The notes under the pieces: generated by a model
Told to the model about the DNA's origin: nothing
What the model saw: the letters and a program-made list of their open reading frames with translations, nothing else
Database searches by the model: none
Translations under genes and position numbers: made by a program
Assembly (NCBI RefSeq): GCF_006715975.1
Contig: NZ_VFOF01000001.1
Location: 1,891,001 to 1,955,000, forward strand
DNA: 64,000 bases
Direction of reading: 5' to 3'
Source of the DNA: Zymomonas mobilis
GTDB taxonomy: Bacteria > Pseudomonadota > Alphaproteobacteria > Sphingomonadales > Sphingomonadaceae
Shown here: positions 16,409 to 25,414 of the stretch, one piece after another
Position numbering within the stretch: position 1 is the first letter of the stretch
How the letters are laid out: each line of letters begins with the position of its first letter

Positions 16409-19027
16409 ATGTTCAGGAAGTCCCGATTAAAATCTTTTCTTCGGCATGCCCCTCTCCTCTTATTGCCTGCATTGGCGACAGCCGCCTTTGCCAATCCGGA
16501 TGGCCGTCTGCCCGAAGACATCAAGCCCCTTCATTATGATATCTCGGTCGAACCCAATGCCAAAGATCTCATCTTTAGTGGCCGTGAAAAGATTACAATC
16601 AATGTTCAGGCACCTGAGCATGTAATCGCCATGAACGCCGCCGATTTGGTGATCGACAACATCACGTTGGATGACCAAAAAGTCGAATGGAAGTTGGATG
16701 CGGCGGCTCAACAGCTTTTGATCAACACGACCAACAACGGCAATATTCCGGTTGGTCAGCATGTGTTGACGATCAATTACCGTGGCAGAATAAACCAGTC
16801 TTCAGCCGGTTTGTTTGCGGTTGATTATCAGGATAATGATGGCCCGCAGCGGATGTTGGTCACCCAGTTTGAACCTGCCGATGCGCGTTATTTCGCGCCG
16901 ATGTGGGATCAGCCGGATGACAAGGCTACCTTTACCATGGCAGTGACGGCTCCAGCTGATGAACTGGCCTTTTCTAACATGCCGGTTGTAGCAACGGAAA
17001 AGCATAGCAAAGATCTGGTCACCACCCGTTTTGCCGAAACCCCGAAGATGTCTAGCTATCTTCTGTTTTTGGGTGTTGGTAAGCTTGACCGTAAAGCCGT
17101 CAAAGTCGGTGACACGGAAATCGGTATCATTACCCGCCGTGGTGCCAGCGATCAGGGCGATTATGCTTTGAATGCGGCTTCCCAGATTCTGACATATTAT
17201 AACAACTATTTCGGCACGCCGTATCCTCTACCCAAAATGGATATGATTGCCGTCCCAAGTTCTTCGCAGTTCTTCTCTGCAATGGAAAACTGGGGCGCTA
17301 TCATGTATTTTGATCGCGCCGTGTTATTCGATCCAAAGCGCAGCCCTGAAAGCGCCCATCAGACCATTTTCAATGTGGTTGCCCATGAAATGGCACATCA
17401 GTGGTTTGGCGATCTTGTCACCATGCAGTGGTGGGATGATTTATGGCTGAATGAAGGCTTTGCTTCATGGATGGCCGCCAAGGTTTCTGGCGATCTGAAC
17501 CCAGGTTGGAATGTGCCTGCTCAGACAGTGGCTTATGCCCGTCAGGCGGCTTTCTCGATGGACGCCAAATCAACCACCCATCCGATTATCCAGCATGTCG
17601 GCACGGTTGATGAAATCGATCAGGCTTTCGATACGATTACCTATTCCAAGGGTCAGGCTGTTATCCGTATGATCGAAGCCGCGATCGGCCCAGATCAGTT
17701 CCGTGACGGTTTGCGCCAGTATATGGCCGCGAATAAGTATAACAACACCACGACCAACGATCTTTGGACGGCATTAAGCCAAGCATCTGGCAAAGACGTG
17801 AAACGTTTTGCGGATACCTTTACCCTGCAAGGGGGTGTTCCGTTGATCCGTGCCAGTGAACCGGTAACGGCAGGCGGCGTCACTCGCATCAATCTGGCTC
17901 AGGATCGCTTTGCTCTTGATCCGGCATCCCATACGTCACGTAGCTGGGTTGTGCCGGTTGCCATCGGTGCTGCTGGACAGCAGCAGCCTGCTGCTACGGT
18001 TACGGTCAGTGGTCCAACTTATCAAACGGTTCAGGCTCCGGTAGATTCTTTACCGATCCTAAATCCGGGTCAGTTTGGCTATTACCGGACACTTTATGCG
18101 CCGCAGCATTTCAAAGCACTCAGCGATAAATTGCCGAGCCTGCCTTTGTCTGATCAGATTGGCTTTGTCAGCGATAGCATGGCGTTAGCCGGTGGCGGAT
18201 ATCAGAGCTTTGACCAGCATTTAGCTCTGTTAGAGCAGATTTCACCGGATTCCGATCCACTGTTATTGAATGTTGTTTCCGATCAGATCGCCAGCTTTGA
18301 TGGACGGCTTGATCACAGTGCTGTTCAGACGGCTTTCCGTCAGAAAGCTTTGGCTCGACTGAGACCTGAATTGGCTAAAATTGGTTGGACGCCTTCGGTG
18401 AGTGAATCGACCGCAGCCAGCGATTTGCGGGAAAGCTTAATTCCGTTGCTTGGTAAAATGGGCGACAAGGAAACCATCGAAACGGCACAGCGCTATTTGA
18501 ATAGCGGCGTCGATTCAATCCCAGGCTCCATTCGCGAAGCTGTTCTGACTGTTGTAGGCTATAATGCCGACAATGACATGTGGGACAAGCTGCGTGATAT
18601 GGCGAGAAAAGAAAAAGACCCGAGCGGTCAGCGTCAGCTTTATCATGCCTTGGCTTCGACCAAGAGTGATGAGTTAGCGAGAAAAACGCTTGAGCTGGCT
18701 TTGTCGGATGAAACCAGCACGCCTATTCGGGCCGCCTTGGTTTCCATCGTTGCACATAATCACCCTGATCTCGCCTTCAACTGGGCTGTCGATCATCGTG
18801 AAAAGGTCAATGCCTTTATCGAAGAGACCGCACGGGCGCGCTTCATCGTCAATCTGGCTTTGATGGGTGATAACATGCGTCTGGCAGGTCAGGTAAAGAC
18901 CTATTCCCAGAAGTATTTGCCAGAGCGCTCACGTCAGTCTGCGCAGCGGGTTATCAACCAAGTGACCTATAACAGCGTACAGCGTCGATTGGTTGAACCG
19001 GCCTTACAGCGTTGGGCTAATCAATAA
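16409..19027 (+). CDS. pepN: M1-family zinc aminopeptidase, exported
   Basis: Zinc metallo-aminopeptidase that removes N-terminal residues from peptides. Of 872 residues, the first 28 form a Sec signal peptide (PLLLLPALATAAFA), so it acts in the periplasm or is envelope-bound, unlike cytoplasmic E. coli PepN. The zinc site is HEMAH (His326, Glu327, His330) with the third ligand Glu349, all in correct spacing. The exopeptidase motif reads S-A-M-E-N (290-294), where most M1 enzymes have G-A-M-E-N. A C-terminal helical ERAP1-like domain fills residues about 530-872. An ATG 30 bp upstream is in frame, but 16409 has the ribosome site. Confidence 0.93.
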   Translation: MFRKSRLKSFLRHAPLLLLPALATAAFANPDGRLPEDIKPLHYDISVEPNAKDLIFSGREKITINVQAPEHVIAMNAADLVIDNITLDDQKVEWKLDAAAQQLLINTTNNGNIPVGQHVLTINYRGRINQSSAGLFAVDYQDNDGPQRMLVTQFEPADARYFAPMWDQPDDKATFTMAVTAPADELAFSNMPVVATEKHSKDLVTTRFAETPKMSSYLLFLGVGKLDRKAVKVGDTEIGIITRRGASDQGDYALNAASQILTYYNNYFGTPYPLPKMDMIAVPSSSQFFSAMENWGAIMYFDRAVLFDPKRSPESAHQTIFNVVAHEMAHQWFGDLVTMQWWDDLWLNEGFASWMAAKVSGDLNPGWNVPAQTVAYARQAAFSMDAKSTTHPIIQHVGTVDEIDQAFDTITYSKGQAVIRMIEAAIGPDQFRDGLRQYMAANKYNNTTTNDLWTALSQASGKDVKRFADTFTLQGGVPLIRASEPVTAGGVTRINLAQDRFALDPASHTSRSWVVPVAIGAAGQQQPAATVTVSGPTYQTVQAPVDSLPILNPGQFGYYRTLYAPQHFKALSDKLPSLPLSDQIGFVSDSMALAGGGYQSFDQHLALLEQISPDSDPLLLNVVSDQIASFDGRLDHSAVQTAFRQKALARLRPELAKIGWTPSVSESTAASDLRESLIPLLGKMGDKETIETAQRYLNSGVDSIPGSIREAVLTVVGYNADNDMWDKLRDMARKEKDPSGQRQLYHALASTKSDELARKTLELALSDETSTPIRAALVSIVAHNHPDLAFNWAVDHREKVNAFIEETARARFIVNLALMGDNMRLAGQVKTYSQKYLPERSRQSAQRVINQVTYNSVQRRLVEPALQRWANQ

Positions 19028-19053
19028 TCTTTTTTAACCCAATTATCACATTG

Positions 19054-19087
19054 AAAATCCCGTCTTCTTTATGAAGGCGGGATTTTT
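19054..19087 (+). terminator. Intrinsic terminator of the aminopeptidase gene
   Basis: AAAATCCCGTCTTC and GAAGGCGGGATTTTT arms with a TTTAT loop, about 25 bp past the stop codon. Confidence 0.85.
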
Positions 19088-19540
19088 GATTCTATGGTGG
19101 CAGAACAAAGATATTTTAAAGTTAAATGACTCAATAAACAATTTTTTCTAGCCGCTTTGTCTTTACAATTTCATGCGCAGTTGCGCGTGATAGACAAAGA
19201 GCAAAAAATCGAATTAAATTGTTAAATATAAATAAAGATAAATCCACAAAATTACCAATATTTAAACAAAGCATAAAATTAACCAATATTATATAATACT
19301 TAAAAATACTTCCAAATGCTCAAAAATAATCGAGCAACAAAGCCGAAATAAAACCCCAAAAACAGTTAAATATTGTTTCAAACTGTCCTTCTTTAGGGAG
19401 CATTTCTTCTAATAAGTATTTACCGAATCACTTCAACGGTATCTAGATTAGGGGCAGAGAGAAAATCTTTTTGCTTAGTAATCATTTTACTACCCAAAGC
19501 GTCAATTTTGGGCGGTAAAATCCAAGAAGACTGTCCCGCC
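19088..19540. other. AT-rich gap containing a long imperfect hairpin
   Basis: No gene seen. The notable element is at 19155-19199: outer arms CTTTGTCT / AGACAAAG, inner arms CATGCGC / GCGCGTG around AGTT, with a 9-nt bulge on one side. The rest is AT-rich DNA and must hold the promoter of the following gene. Confidence 0.45.
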
Positions 19541-20665
19541 GTGAAAATTGCATTCATTTATATAGCTGAACCTTACCAGTGTTATCATACGGCTTCGGTT
19601 GCCAGTAAATTAGCTGCCATGCCGAATTGTGAGGTCACAGAATATTATAGTTTTCCAGAAACAATGGAGCATTTAGTCAGGATTAGAGCTGCCTTGAATG
19701 AGCCTAATCTTGAGGCGCATCCCCTGAAAAAATCATGGAAAGCAAAGTTTTTAAAATTAGCCAAAAGGCTAGATCAAGAACGCATATTAGTATTGCGGGA
19801 GAATGTTCAGGCATTAAACTGCTATGACGCGATTGTCGCGACCGAATATACAGCGGGCATTCTGAAAAAAATGGGATTGAAAGCCAAGCTCATTTTAATG
19901 ATGCATGGTGCAGGTGATCGATATGTTAATGATGAACATCTGGTCAAAGAGTTTGATTTAACCCTTATTTCCGGCAAGAAAACCAAAGAGGATTTCAAGC
20001 GTAAGGGCTTTATAAAAGACGAGACAACACGTGTTGTAGGCTATCCTAAATTTGATGTTTTCGAAGCCATACGGAAAAAACAAGCGCATCCCTTTAGCGA
20101 TGACTGCTCTTTTGCGCTTTATAATCCCCATTATAAAAGGAATTTGAATTCTTCTCCCGTTTTTATGAATGCCTTAATCAAAGGCTTCACGGAGCAGCAT
20201 AAATATAATTTGGTTGTCGCCCCACATATCAAGCAATTTTATAAAAGTTTCGGAATCAAGAAATATCGGCTTAAAAGGCTGCAATCGGCCAAAGTATTGA
20301 TTGATACAGGCTCTCCAGCCATGCTGGATATGACCTATACATCCCAGACATCGCTTTATATCGGTGATGTCAGCAGCCAGATATATGAATTTTTGGCTAT
20401 TCCCCGCCCCTGTATCTTTTTAAATCCACAGAAAATAAAATGGCAGGATGATCCGCATTTCCTGCATTGGACGATGGGGGATGTCGTTGAAGATATTGAT
20501 GATCTGATGCCTGCGGTAGAACAAGCCATAGAACGGCATGCTCTCTATCGCCCGACCCAAGAAAAACTATTCAAAGAAACATTCGGCTACCCTTTGTTGG
20601 GAGCATCCCAACGGGCAGCCGATGCGATAATGGATTTCGTGGCCAAAAGCATGGCCTCTAGGTAG
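19541..20665 (+). CDS. Putative CDP-glycerol glycerophosphotransferase / GT-B-like protein
   Basis: A 374-residue soluble protein. The N-terminal VKIAFIYIAEPYQCYHTASVA and the C-terminal half (VVGYPKFDVF, NPHYKRNLNSS, DVSSQIYEFLAIPRPCIFLN, then DDPHFLHWTMGDVVEDID) resemble the CDP-glycerol glycerophosphotransferase (TagF/TagB) domain, a GT-B fold that transfers glycerophosphate to polymers or glycolipids. In a Gram-negative this would act on a surface glycan. Family assignment is by overall pattern and moderate. A TTG at 19508 is in frame but lacks a good ribosome site; the GTG at 19541 begins the conserved region. Confidence 0.65.
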   Translation: MKIAFIYIAEPYQCYHTASVASKLAAMPNCEVTEYYSFPETMEHLVRIRAALNEPNLEAHPLKKSWKAKFLKLAKRLDQERILVLRENVQALNCYDAIVATEYTAGILKKMGLKAKLILMMHGAGDRYVNDEHLVKEFDLTLISGKKTKEDFKRKGFIKDETTRVVGYPKFDVFEAIRKKQAHPFSDDCSFALYNPHYKRNLNSSPVFMNALIKGFTEQHKYNLVVAPHIKQFYKSFGIKKYRLKRLQSAKVLIDTGSPAMLDMTYTSQTSLYIGDVSSQIYEFLAIPRPCIFLNPQKIKWQDDPHFLHWTMGDVVEDIDDLMPAVEQAIERHALYRPTQEKLFKETFGYPLLGASQRAADAIMDFVAKSMASR

Positions 20666-20677
20666 AATAAGAGCAGT

Positions 20678-21697
20678 TTAATTTGTCAGATTGCGGCGGT
20701 TCATCATGATCGAATAGATTAAAGAACCCCCAATCCAGACAATGCCGCTCAAGCCGCTGATGATCTCAGGTACTTCGATTTTGACATTAAGCGCCGTGAT
20801 AAACGCCAAAGTGACGATGGCGTAAAAGGCACCGGCTTCAAGATAGGGATATTGGGATAAATGGCCGCCTTGAACCAAGGCAACGGTCATTGACCGGACA
20901 AACATGGCACCAATGCCAAGACCGATCGCAATCAGCACAATGTCATTGGTTACGGCAAAAGCACCGATAACCCCGTCAAAAGAAAAAGAGGCATCCAAAA
21001 ATTCCAGATAGATGAAGGTCGCCAATCCGCCGCCACCTTGGGTTGGCCGCCCCATCAAATGCTCGAATTGTTCCAGCAGGAAATAGGCAACCATGCCGAA
21101 TAAAGCTGCGATTGAAAAAGAATAGCCATCTTTGTGATCAAACCAGAGGACAAAACCAGCTAGAATAGCAAAAGTTAGAATATAGCTGACAAAAGGAATG
21201 ACGCGCAGTTTCATCAAGGGGCGTTCGATACAACTGATCCAGACCGGAGAATGGGTATCTTTGACAAAGAAGCTTAAGCCTACCAGCATTAAGAAGGCGC
21301 TACCAAATCCGGCGATGCTGGCATGGGCGGCGGTTACGACCTCTTCATAGCGTTGATGATGGAATAGTGCGATTTTAGTGGCTTCCCAAGGATCCACCCA
21401 AGCCGAAAAGGAAACAATTAACAGCGGGAATAAAATGCGCATCCCAAAAACCGCGATGACCATACCCCAAGTCAGAAAGCATTTTTGCCATTTGGCTGTA
21501 AGATTTTTCAGAACGGAAGCATTAACAACCGCGTTATCAAAGCTGAAAGCGGTTTCTAAAATAGCTAAAAGAAAGGCTAGAAAAGCGGCGTCAAGACCAG
21601 CAACAAGACTATGGCCTTGTGCATAATAACCAAAACAGAAAGCCGCCACTAACCCTAGGATTGTAACAATAAAAGATTCTCGAAAATGCCTCAGCAT
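20678..21697 (-). CDS. DUF475 (TerC/YkoY-related) integral membrane protein
   Basis: A 339-residue membrane protein with about nine predicted helices. Two related acidic motifs, ETAFSFDNAVVNASVL near residue 48 and LEFLDASFSFDGVIGAFA near 230, show an internal duplication and are the hallmark of the DUF475/TerC superfamily, whose members are linked to metal-ion (mainly Mn) export. The acidic residues in the membrane motifs would bind the ion. Convergent with the glycerophosphotransferase-like gene, with a 12-bp gap. Ion specificity is not known. Confidence 0.82.
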   Translation of the reverse strand: MLRHFRESFIVTILGLVAAFCFGYYAQGHSLVAGLDAAFLAFLLAILETAFSFDNAVVNASVLKNLTAKWQKCFLTWGMVIAVFGMRILFPLLIVSFSAWVDPWEATKIALFHHQRYEEVVTAAHASIAGFGSAFLMLVGLSFFVKDTHSPVWISCIERPLMKLRVIPFVSYILTFAILAGFVLWFDHKDGYSFSIAALFGMVAYFLLEQFEHLMGRPTQGGGGLATFIYLEFLDASFSFDGVIGAFAVTNDIVLIAIGLGIGAMFVRSMTVALVQGGHLSQYPYLEAGAFYAIVTLAFITALNVKIEVPEIISGLSGIVWIGGSLIYSIMMNRRNLTN

Positions 21698-21833
21698 GTA
21701 AATTTTCCCGCCTGAAAAAGGATGTCATCTTTTTTTGGATTGCGTCGGACATCCTATTGGCAAGATTATTCGTTGAAAAGAAGCGTATTCTGGTTCTTTT
21801 CACTCTTTGAAATATAAACAAAGGTCATAATGC

Positions 21834-21873
21834 AAAAAAGTTGCCGCTGTCTTTCAACAGCGGCAACTTTTTC
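21834..21873. terminator. Bidirectional intrinsic terminator after the ABM genes
   Basis: AAAAAGTTGCCGCTGT and ACAGCGGCAACTTTTT form a long perfect stem with a 6-nt loop, about 20 bp past the stop codon of the minus-strand ABM gene. Confidence 0.88.
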
Positions 21874-21894
21874 AAGTCAGATTAAATTCTGAAT

Positions 21895-22296
21895 TTAGAA
21901 AATGGTTTTCAGTTTCGTGACGTCAGATTTGCCGCCCTGAACCTGGTTGACCAGAGTTTTGTTGAAAGCAACGGTGTGGGCAGAATTGATATGCTTCTGG
22001 AAAGCATCTTCACTGCGGTAAACTTCATAGACAACATAGCTGTTATCAGCAGCGTTACGGGTCGGCATGAAAGCAACGTTACCGGCTTCGGCACGAACCT
22101 GTGCAGCGAGACCTTTTAATTCGGTACCAACCTGCTGGTCATACTGAGGCAGCGGATGCATAACAGCAACGATCGTTATATAGGCTGGATTGTCAGCAAT
22201 AACGGAAGGACGGGCAGAAGCCGGTGCGGAAACGGCAGAAACGGCACCAACAGCAGCTAAACCTAAAGCGGCATATTTATAAAAAGAACGTAACAT
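21895..22296 (-). CDS. Secreted antibiotic-biosynthesis-monooxygenase (ABM) domain protein
   Basis: A 133-residue protein with an N-terminal signal peptide (KYAALGLAAVGAVSAVSAPASA) and one ABM domain, the small ferredoxin-like dimeric alpha+beta barrel (ITIVAVMHPLPQYDQQV, then NSYVVYEVYRSEDAFQKHI). Such domains occur in quinone- or haem-handling monooxygenases, and often have no known substrate. It is a clear paralogue of the next gene, which lacks the signal, so one product is cytoplasmic and one exported. The ATG at 22296 has GAGG 7 bases upstream; the in-frame ATG at 22308 has no proper site. Confidence 0.82.
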   Translation of the reverse strand: MLRSFYKYAALGLAAVGAVSAVSAPASARPSVIADNPAYITIVAVMHPLPQYDQQVGTELKGLAAQVRAEAGNVAFMPTRNAADNSYVVYEVYRSEDAFQKHINSAHTVAFNKTLVNQVQGGKSDVTKLKTIF

Positions 22297-22345
22297 AGTA
22301 ATCCTCATCCTTTTAAAGATTATTTTGATTTTCTTGAATTAAAAA

Positions 22346-22654
22346 TTAAAGAATATCGCTTACTTCCAAGACCTGCGACTTGCCACCTTTTGCAGTGGTT
22401 TCCAACATTTTGTTAAATGACCTTGTGTAATGGGCATTAACATGCTGCAAAAACGCAGTCTCGTCCTGATAAATCTCATAGACAATGTAGCTATGACTTT
22501 CAGAAAGATTCCGATAGGGCTTAAAAGTAATATTGCCCGGTTCCGCTTTAACCTTCAGCGCTAGATCACCCAGGCCTTGCTCAATTTCTTCATCATGACC
22601 CGGTAACGCATTAATTACAGCGACAACCGTTTTATAATCTTTTTTATTTGGCAT
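22346..22654 (-). CDS. Cytoplasmic ABM-domain protein
   Basis: A 102-residue single ABM domain without signal peptide (KTVVAVINALPGHDEEIEQ, then HSYIVYEIYQDETAFLQHV and TRSFNKML). It shares the same layout as the exported paralogue 50 bp downstream, which indicates tandem duplication followed by gain or loss of the signal peptide. The two are probably one operon ending at the 21834-21873 terminator. The biochemical role is unknown; related small proteins include quinol monooxygenases (YgiN). Confidence 0.8.
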   Translation of the reverse strand: MPNKKDYKTVVAVINALPGHDEEIEQGLGDLALKVKAEPGNITFKPYRNLSESHSYIVYEIYQDETAFLQHVNAHYTRSFNKMLETTAKGGKSQVLEVSDIL

Positions 22655-22805
22655 TGCTGCACCCGTCGTATGATTCTTTTGTCAGGACAACAGAAAAATA
22701 TTTATCCTGTTGCTGCCTGAATAAACACCTGAAAAATGAAAAAGTAATCATCCTTATTGATAAATTTTTATAATGAGATGTAATTCAATCATTTTCCGTA
22801 GGATA

Positions 22806-23936
22806 TCAACTATTGGAACCCTCTATTTTCCCTGTATTTTCAGCATTATAGTTATAATTTGTCACAGTCGGATAGGCGAGCTCGATCCCTTCCTTTTCAA
22901 GGCGTTTCAAGATGTTGATACAGGCCTGTGTCCGGACTGAAAAATAGTCGTCAAAAGAGCCTGATTGGACATCACAAACGACTTCAAAATCGAAAGAAGA
23001 AGCACCGATGCCCGTCATGCAGCTGCGGGCAACCTGACAGAGAGAAATTTTTGAGGTTTCTTCTCGTAAGATCGAGATCAGCTTTTCACATTGATCGGGC
23101 GTCGTGGAACAAACGACACCGATTTGTAATGAAAAACGCCGTCTGGTCTGTTCGCTGAGATTATGCATTTCAACATTGACCAACATATTGTTGGCAACAA
23201 TGATCTCTTCACCGGTTCCAGCACGGACTCGGGTCGTTTTCAGACCAATTTTTTCGACAGTTCCGGTGTTATCTTTCCAGCTGATAAGATCACCCTTCAT
23301 AAAAGGCTGATCAAAAATGATGACCAAAGCAGAGAAAAGATCGTCAAAGATACCTTTAGCAGCAAGACCAATGGCGATACCGCCAATACCGAGACCCGCG
23401 ACCAGCCCTGTTACATTCACGCCGAGATTATCAAGGATAACAACCGAAGCGATCGCAAAGAGAGCCACCGTCACCAAAAGCCGGATCAGATTAAGCGCGC
23501 TATCAAGATTACGATTGGCGTTATTTGACTGTTCAACCCGATAGCCGATTAGGCCAAGAATTAACTGACGTGCCCAGATCGCAAATTGTAACGTGCTGGC
23601 AATCACCCATAAAAATTGGATAACATCCGAGAGTCGCGAGGTATGTCCAAAATATTCGGTGACCAAGCGGATAGTCAGAATCGCCAAGAAAAAAGCGGTG
23701 GTTTTTCCTACAGCCTCTCCGGCAAGCGTCGTCCATTCAGTTAAGAATGCGCTGCGCTTGAGAGAGTTTTCTATGAAACGTCGGAACCAGAGAAGGCCGA
23801 AAAAGATGAGGACGCCTACCCCGAGGGCACAGAGTAGCTGAATATAATGTCCCAAGAACCATTCACTTATTTGATGGTTTAGGATGGCTATTTCCTGAGG
23901 TGAGGTCAGAATAGCGGTGTGATTTTGTTCCTGCAT
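22806..23936 (-). CDS. MscS-family mechanosensitive channel
   Basis: Small-conductance mechanosensitive channel that releases solutes on hypo-osmotic shock, in the inner membrane. The 376-residue protein has three to four N-terminal helices. The pore helix with small residues GLVAGLGIGGIAIGLAAKGIFDDLFSALVIIF corresponds to MscS TM3 plus the following beta domain (FMKGDLISW, VEKIGLKTTRVRAGTGEEIIVANNMLV), and a C-terminal alpha/beta domain follows. Length is slightly above E. coli MscS (286) because of an extra N-terminal helix. The ATG follows a GGGAAAAG site. Confidence 0.9.
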   Translation of the reverse strand: MQEQNHTAILTSPQEIAILNHQISEWFLGHYIQLLCALGVGVLIFFGLLWFRRFIENSLKRSAFLTEWTTLAGEAVGKTTAFFLAILTIRLVTEYFGHTSRLSDVIQFLWVIASTLQFAIWARQLILGLIGYRVEQSNNANRNLDSALNLIRLLVTVALFAIASVVILDNLGVNVTGLVAGLGIGGIAIGLAAKGIFDDLFSALVIIFDQPFMKGDLISWKDNTGTVEKIGLKTTRVRAGTGEEIIVANNMLVNVEMHNLSEQTRRRFSLQIGVVCSTTPDQCEKLISILREETSKISLCQVARSCMTGIGASSFDFEVVCDVQSGSFDDYFSVRTQACINILKRLEKEGIELAYPTVTNYNYNAENTGKIEGSNS

Positions 23937-24150
23937 TCTTTTCCCTGAAAAAAATTATCGGGTGAAATCCACTTTCAAGTGAAGGAATATTCACGTTAAA
24001 AAATCTTTATCACAGCAGGGTAATAGATTTTTTCTTAAATACGCCAGAATGCAATGTTAATTATTTAATCGTTTTTATCCGTTAAAGCTATGAATCTGAT
24101 TTTGCCGAATGAAATCTATGGAGAACGCCGAAATGGCAGGGGTAAAGCCA

Positions 24151-25104
24151 ATGGAAGAAAAGAGAGAAAAACGGCTTGTCGTTCTTTCTTCCGGTATGTT
24201 TGCGGTGGCAGCTGTCTTTTTCTGGATAGCGATGCCAGCTGAGATTTTTGCCAGCTTGACCCGCAATACGGCGGTCGCTTGGATTACCGGCGATATAGAG
24301 GGGTACCGTCTGTTATCCCGAATACGTCTGGCGATTCCTCTGGCCGCGATTCTCGGCGGAATAGTTGCTTTTATAATGTCAGGGTTATTTGCCTATCATC
24401 GGTATAGGGCAGCCTTCAATTTAAGAAAAGAAAATCCTGAAGGCGCATTCTATCCTGAAGATTCATCGAATCAAGTGCAGGAAAAGGATCTGTTCGAGGA
24501 TAATTTTTCATCCTCTGATTTAAGAGAAGCGAGAGGCGTTATCATTGATAACGATGAAATTATCTTGATGCCGGCAGCTTCTGAAAATTTTTCTGCACAA
24601 GAAGAGCGATTCTCTTTCGAAGAGCAGACGAAAAGTCAGGCGGCCGTTATCATTCTGGATAACAAGGCGAGCTTTTCAGAAGCCGACAACGAAACGCCGT
24701 TGCAGTCTGATAATCAGACAGAAGCAGATATTGGTCATAAAGATTTAAAAGAAGACGTTTTGTCACTGTCTCAAACGCCCCTTACGCCTGTGAATGAAGA
24801 GCAGGGTAAAAGCACACCGAATAATTCAATCGGCACAGAAACAGAAGAAGCCATAACGCTGTCAGTTAATAAGGCGCAAACGACCAACCTCATCGAACAC
24901 AATCCAAAAGCCGAAGAGACCCTTTTCTTGTCTTCTGAACAGATTTTACAAAACCCGATACAGGACTCCCCTTATCCTGTATCGGCACCCCCGACGACGG
25001 CGATAAAGCTGTCTCAATTAGACCGCGATCAAGCTCTTCATCAGGCATTAGCTTTAATAAAAGAAATGCGTGAACAACTCATCTCGGCGACGGAACTGCA
25101 ATGA
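24151..25104 (+). CDS. Hypothetical membrane protein with acidic low-complexity tail
   Basis: A 317-residue protein: two membrane helices near the N-terminus (LSSGMFAVAAVFFWIAMPAE and AIPLAAILGGIVAFIMSGL) separated by a short loop, then a long Glu/Ser/Gln-rich, probably disordered, cytoplasmic region and a short C-terminal helix (DRDQALHQALALIKEMREQL). I recognise no family. In-frame ATGs at 24109, 24118 and 24133 lie upstream; 24151 is preferred because AGGGG lies 8 bases before it. Single gene, divergent from mscS. Confidence 0.6.
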   Translation: MEEKREKRLVVLSSGMFAVAAVFFWIAMPAEIFASLTRNTAVAWITGDIEGYRLLSRIRLAIPLAAILGGIVAFIMSGLFAYHRYRAAFNLRKENPEGAFYPEDSSNQVQEKDLFEDNFSSSDLREARGVIIDNDEIILMPAASENFSAQEERFSFEEQTKSQAAVIILDNKASFSEADNETPLQSDNQTEADIGHKDLKEDVLSLSQTPLTPVNEEQGKSTPNNSIGTETEEAITLSVNKAQTTNLIEHNPKAEETLFLSSEQILQNPIQDSPYPVSAPPTTAIKLSQLDRDQALHQALALIKEMREQLISATELQ

Positions 25105-25174
25105 GATAGTTTTATATCCCTAAATGGATTTAAATTTTTAACATTCTGACTAGAAATTTTCCGCCATTTTGAAT

Positions 25175-25414
25175 CTAAATTGAAACATTATGACGATGCG
25201 ATAAAATAAAAGGCGTTTTTTTCCTTTCGCGACGGATAAAGGCGCCATGTTCTTCCAAATAGGCAAGAACCCGTCCCAAGGTACGACGCCGTGGTTCGCG
25301 ACCGCGCCGCAAATCAAGCACAAAACGGGGGTCATTAAGAGCATCCCGCCCAAAGCGCGTTGGGGTCATGCCTGTAGCACTCAGATATTTTTCAATTTTG
25401 CCTAACAAGTACAT
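25175..25414 (-). CDS. Small helix-turn-helix-like basic protein
   Basis: A 79-residue basic protein (LLGKIEKYLSATGMTPTRFG, then DPRFVLDLRRGREPRRRTLGRVLAYLEEHG). The layout (helix, TPTRFGRDAL turn, RRTLGRVLAYLEEHG helix) resembles a phage-repressor-like HTH of the type found as short conserved proteins in sphingomonads, so a DNA-binding role is plausible but unproven. The ATG at 25414 has AGGAG 8 bases upstream; an upstream GTG is less likely. A strong inverted repeat lies about 130 bp upstream. Confidence 0.65.
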   Translation of the reverse strand: MYLLGKIEKYLSATGMTPTRFGRDALNDPRFVLDLRRGREPRRRTLGRVLAYLEEHGAFIRRERKKTPFILSHRHNVSI

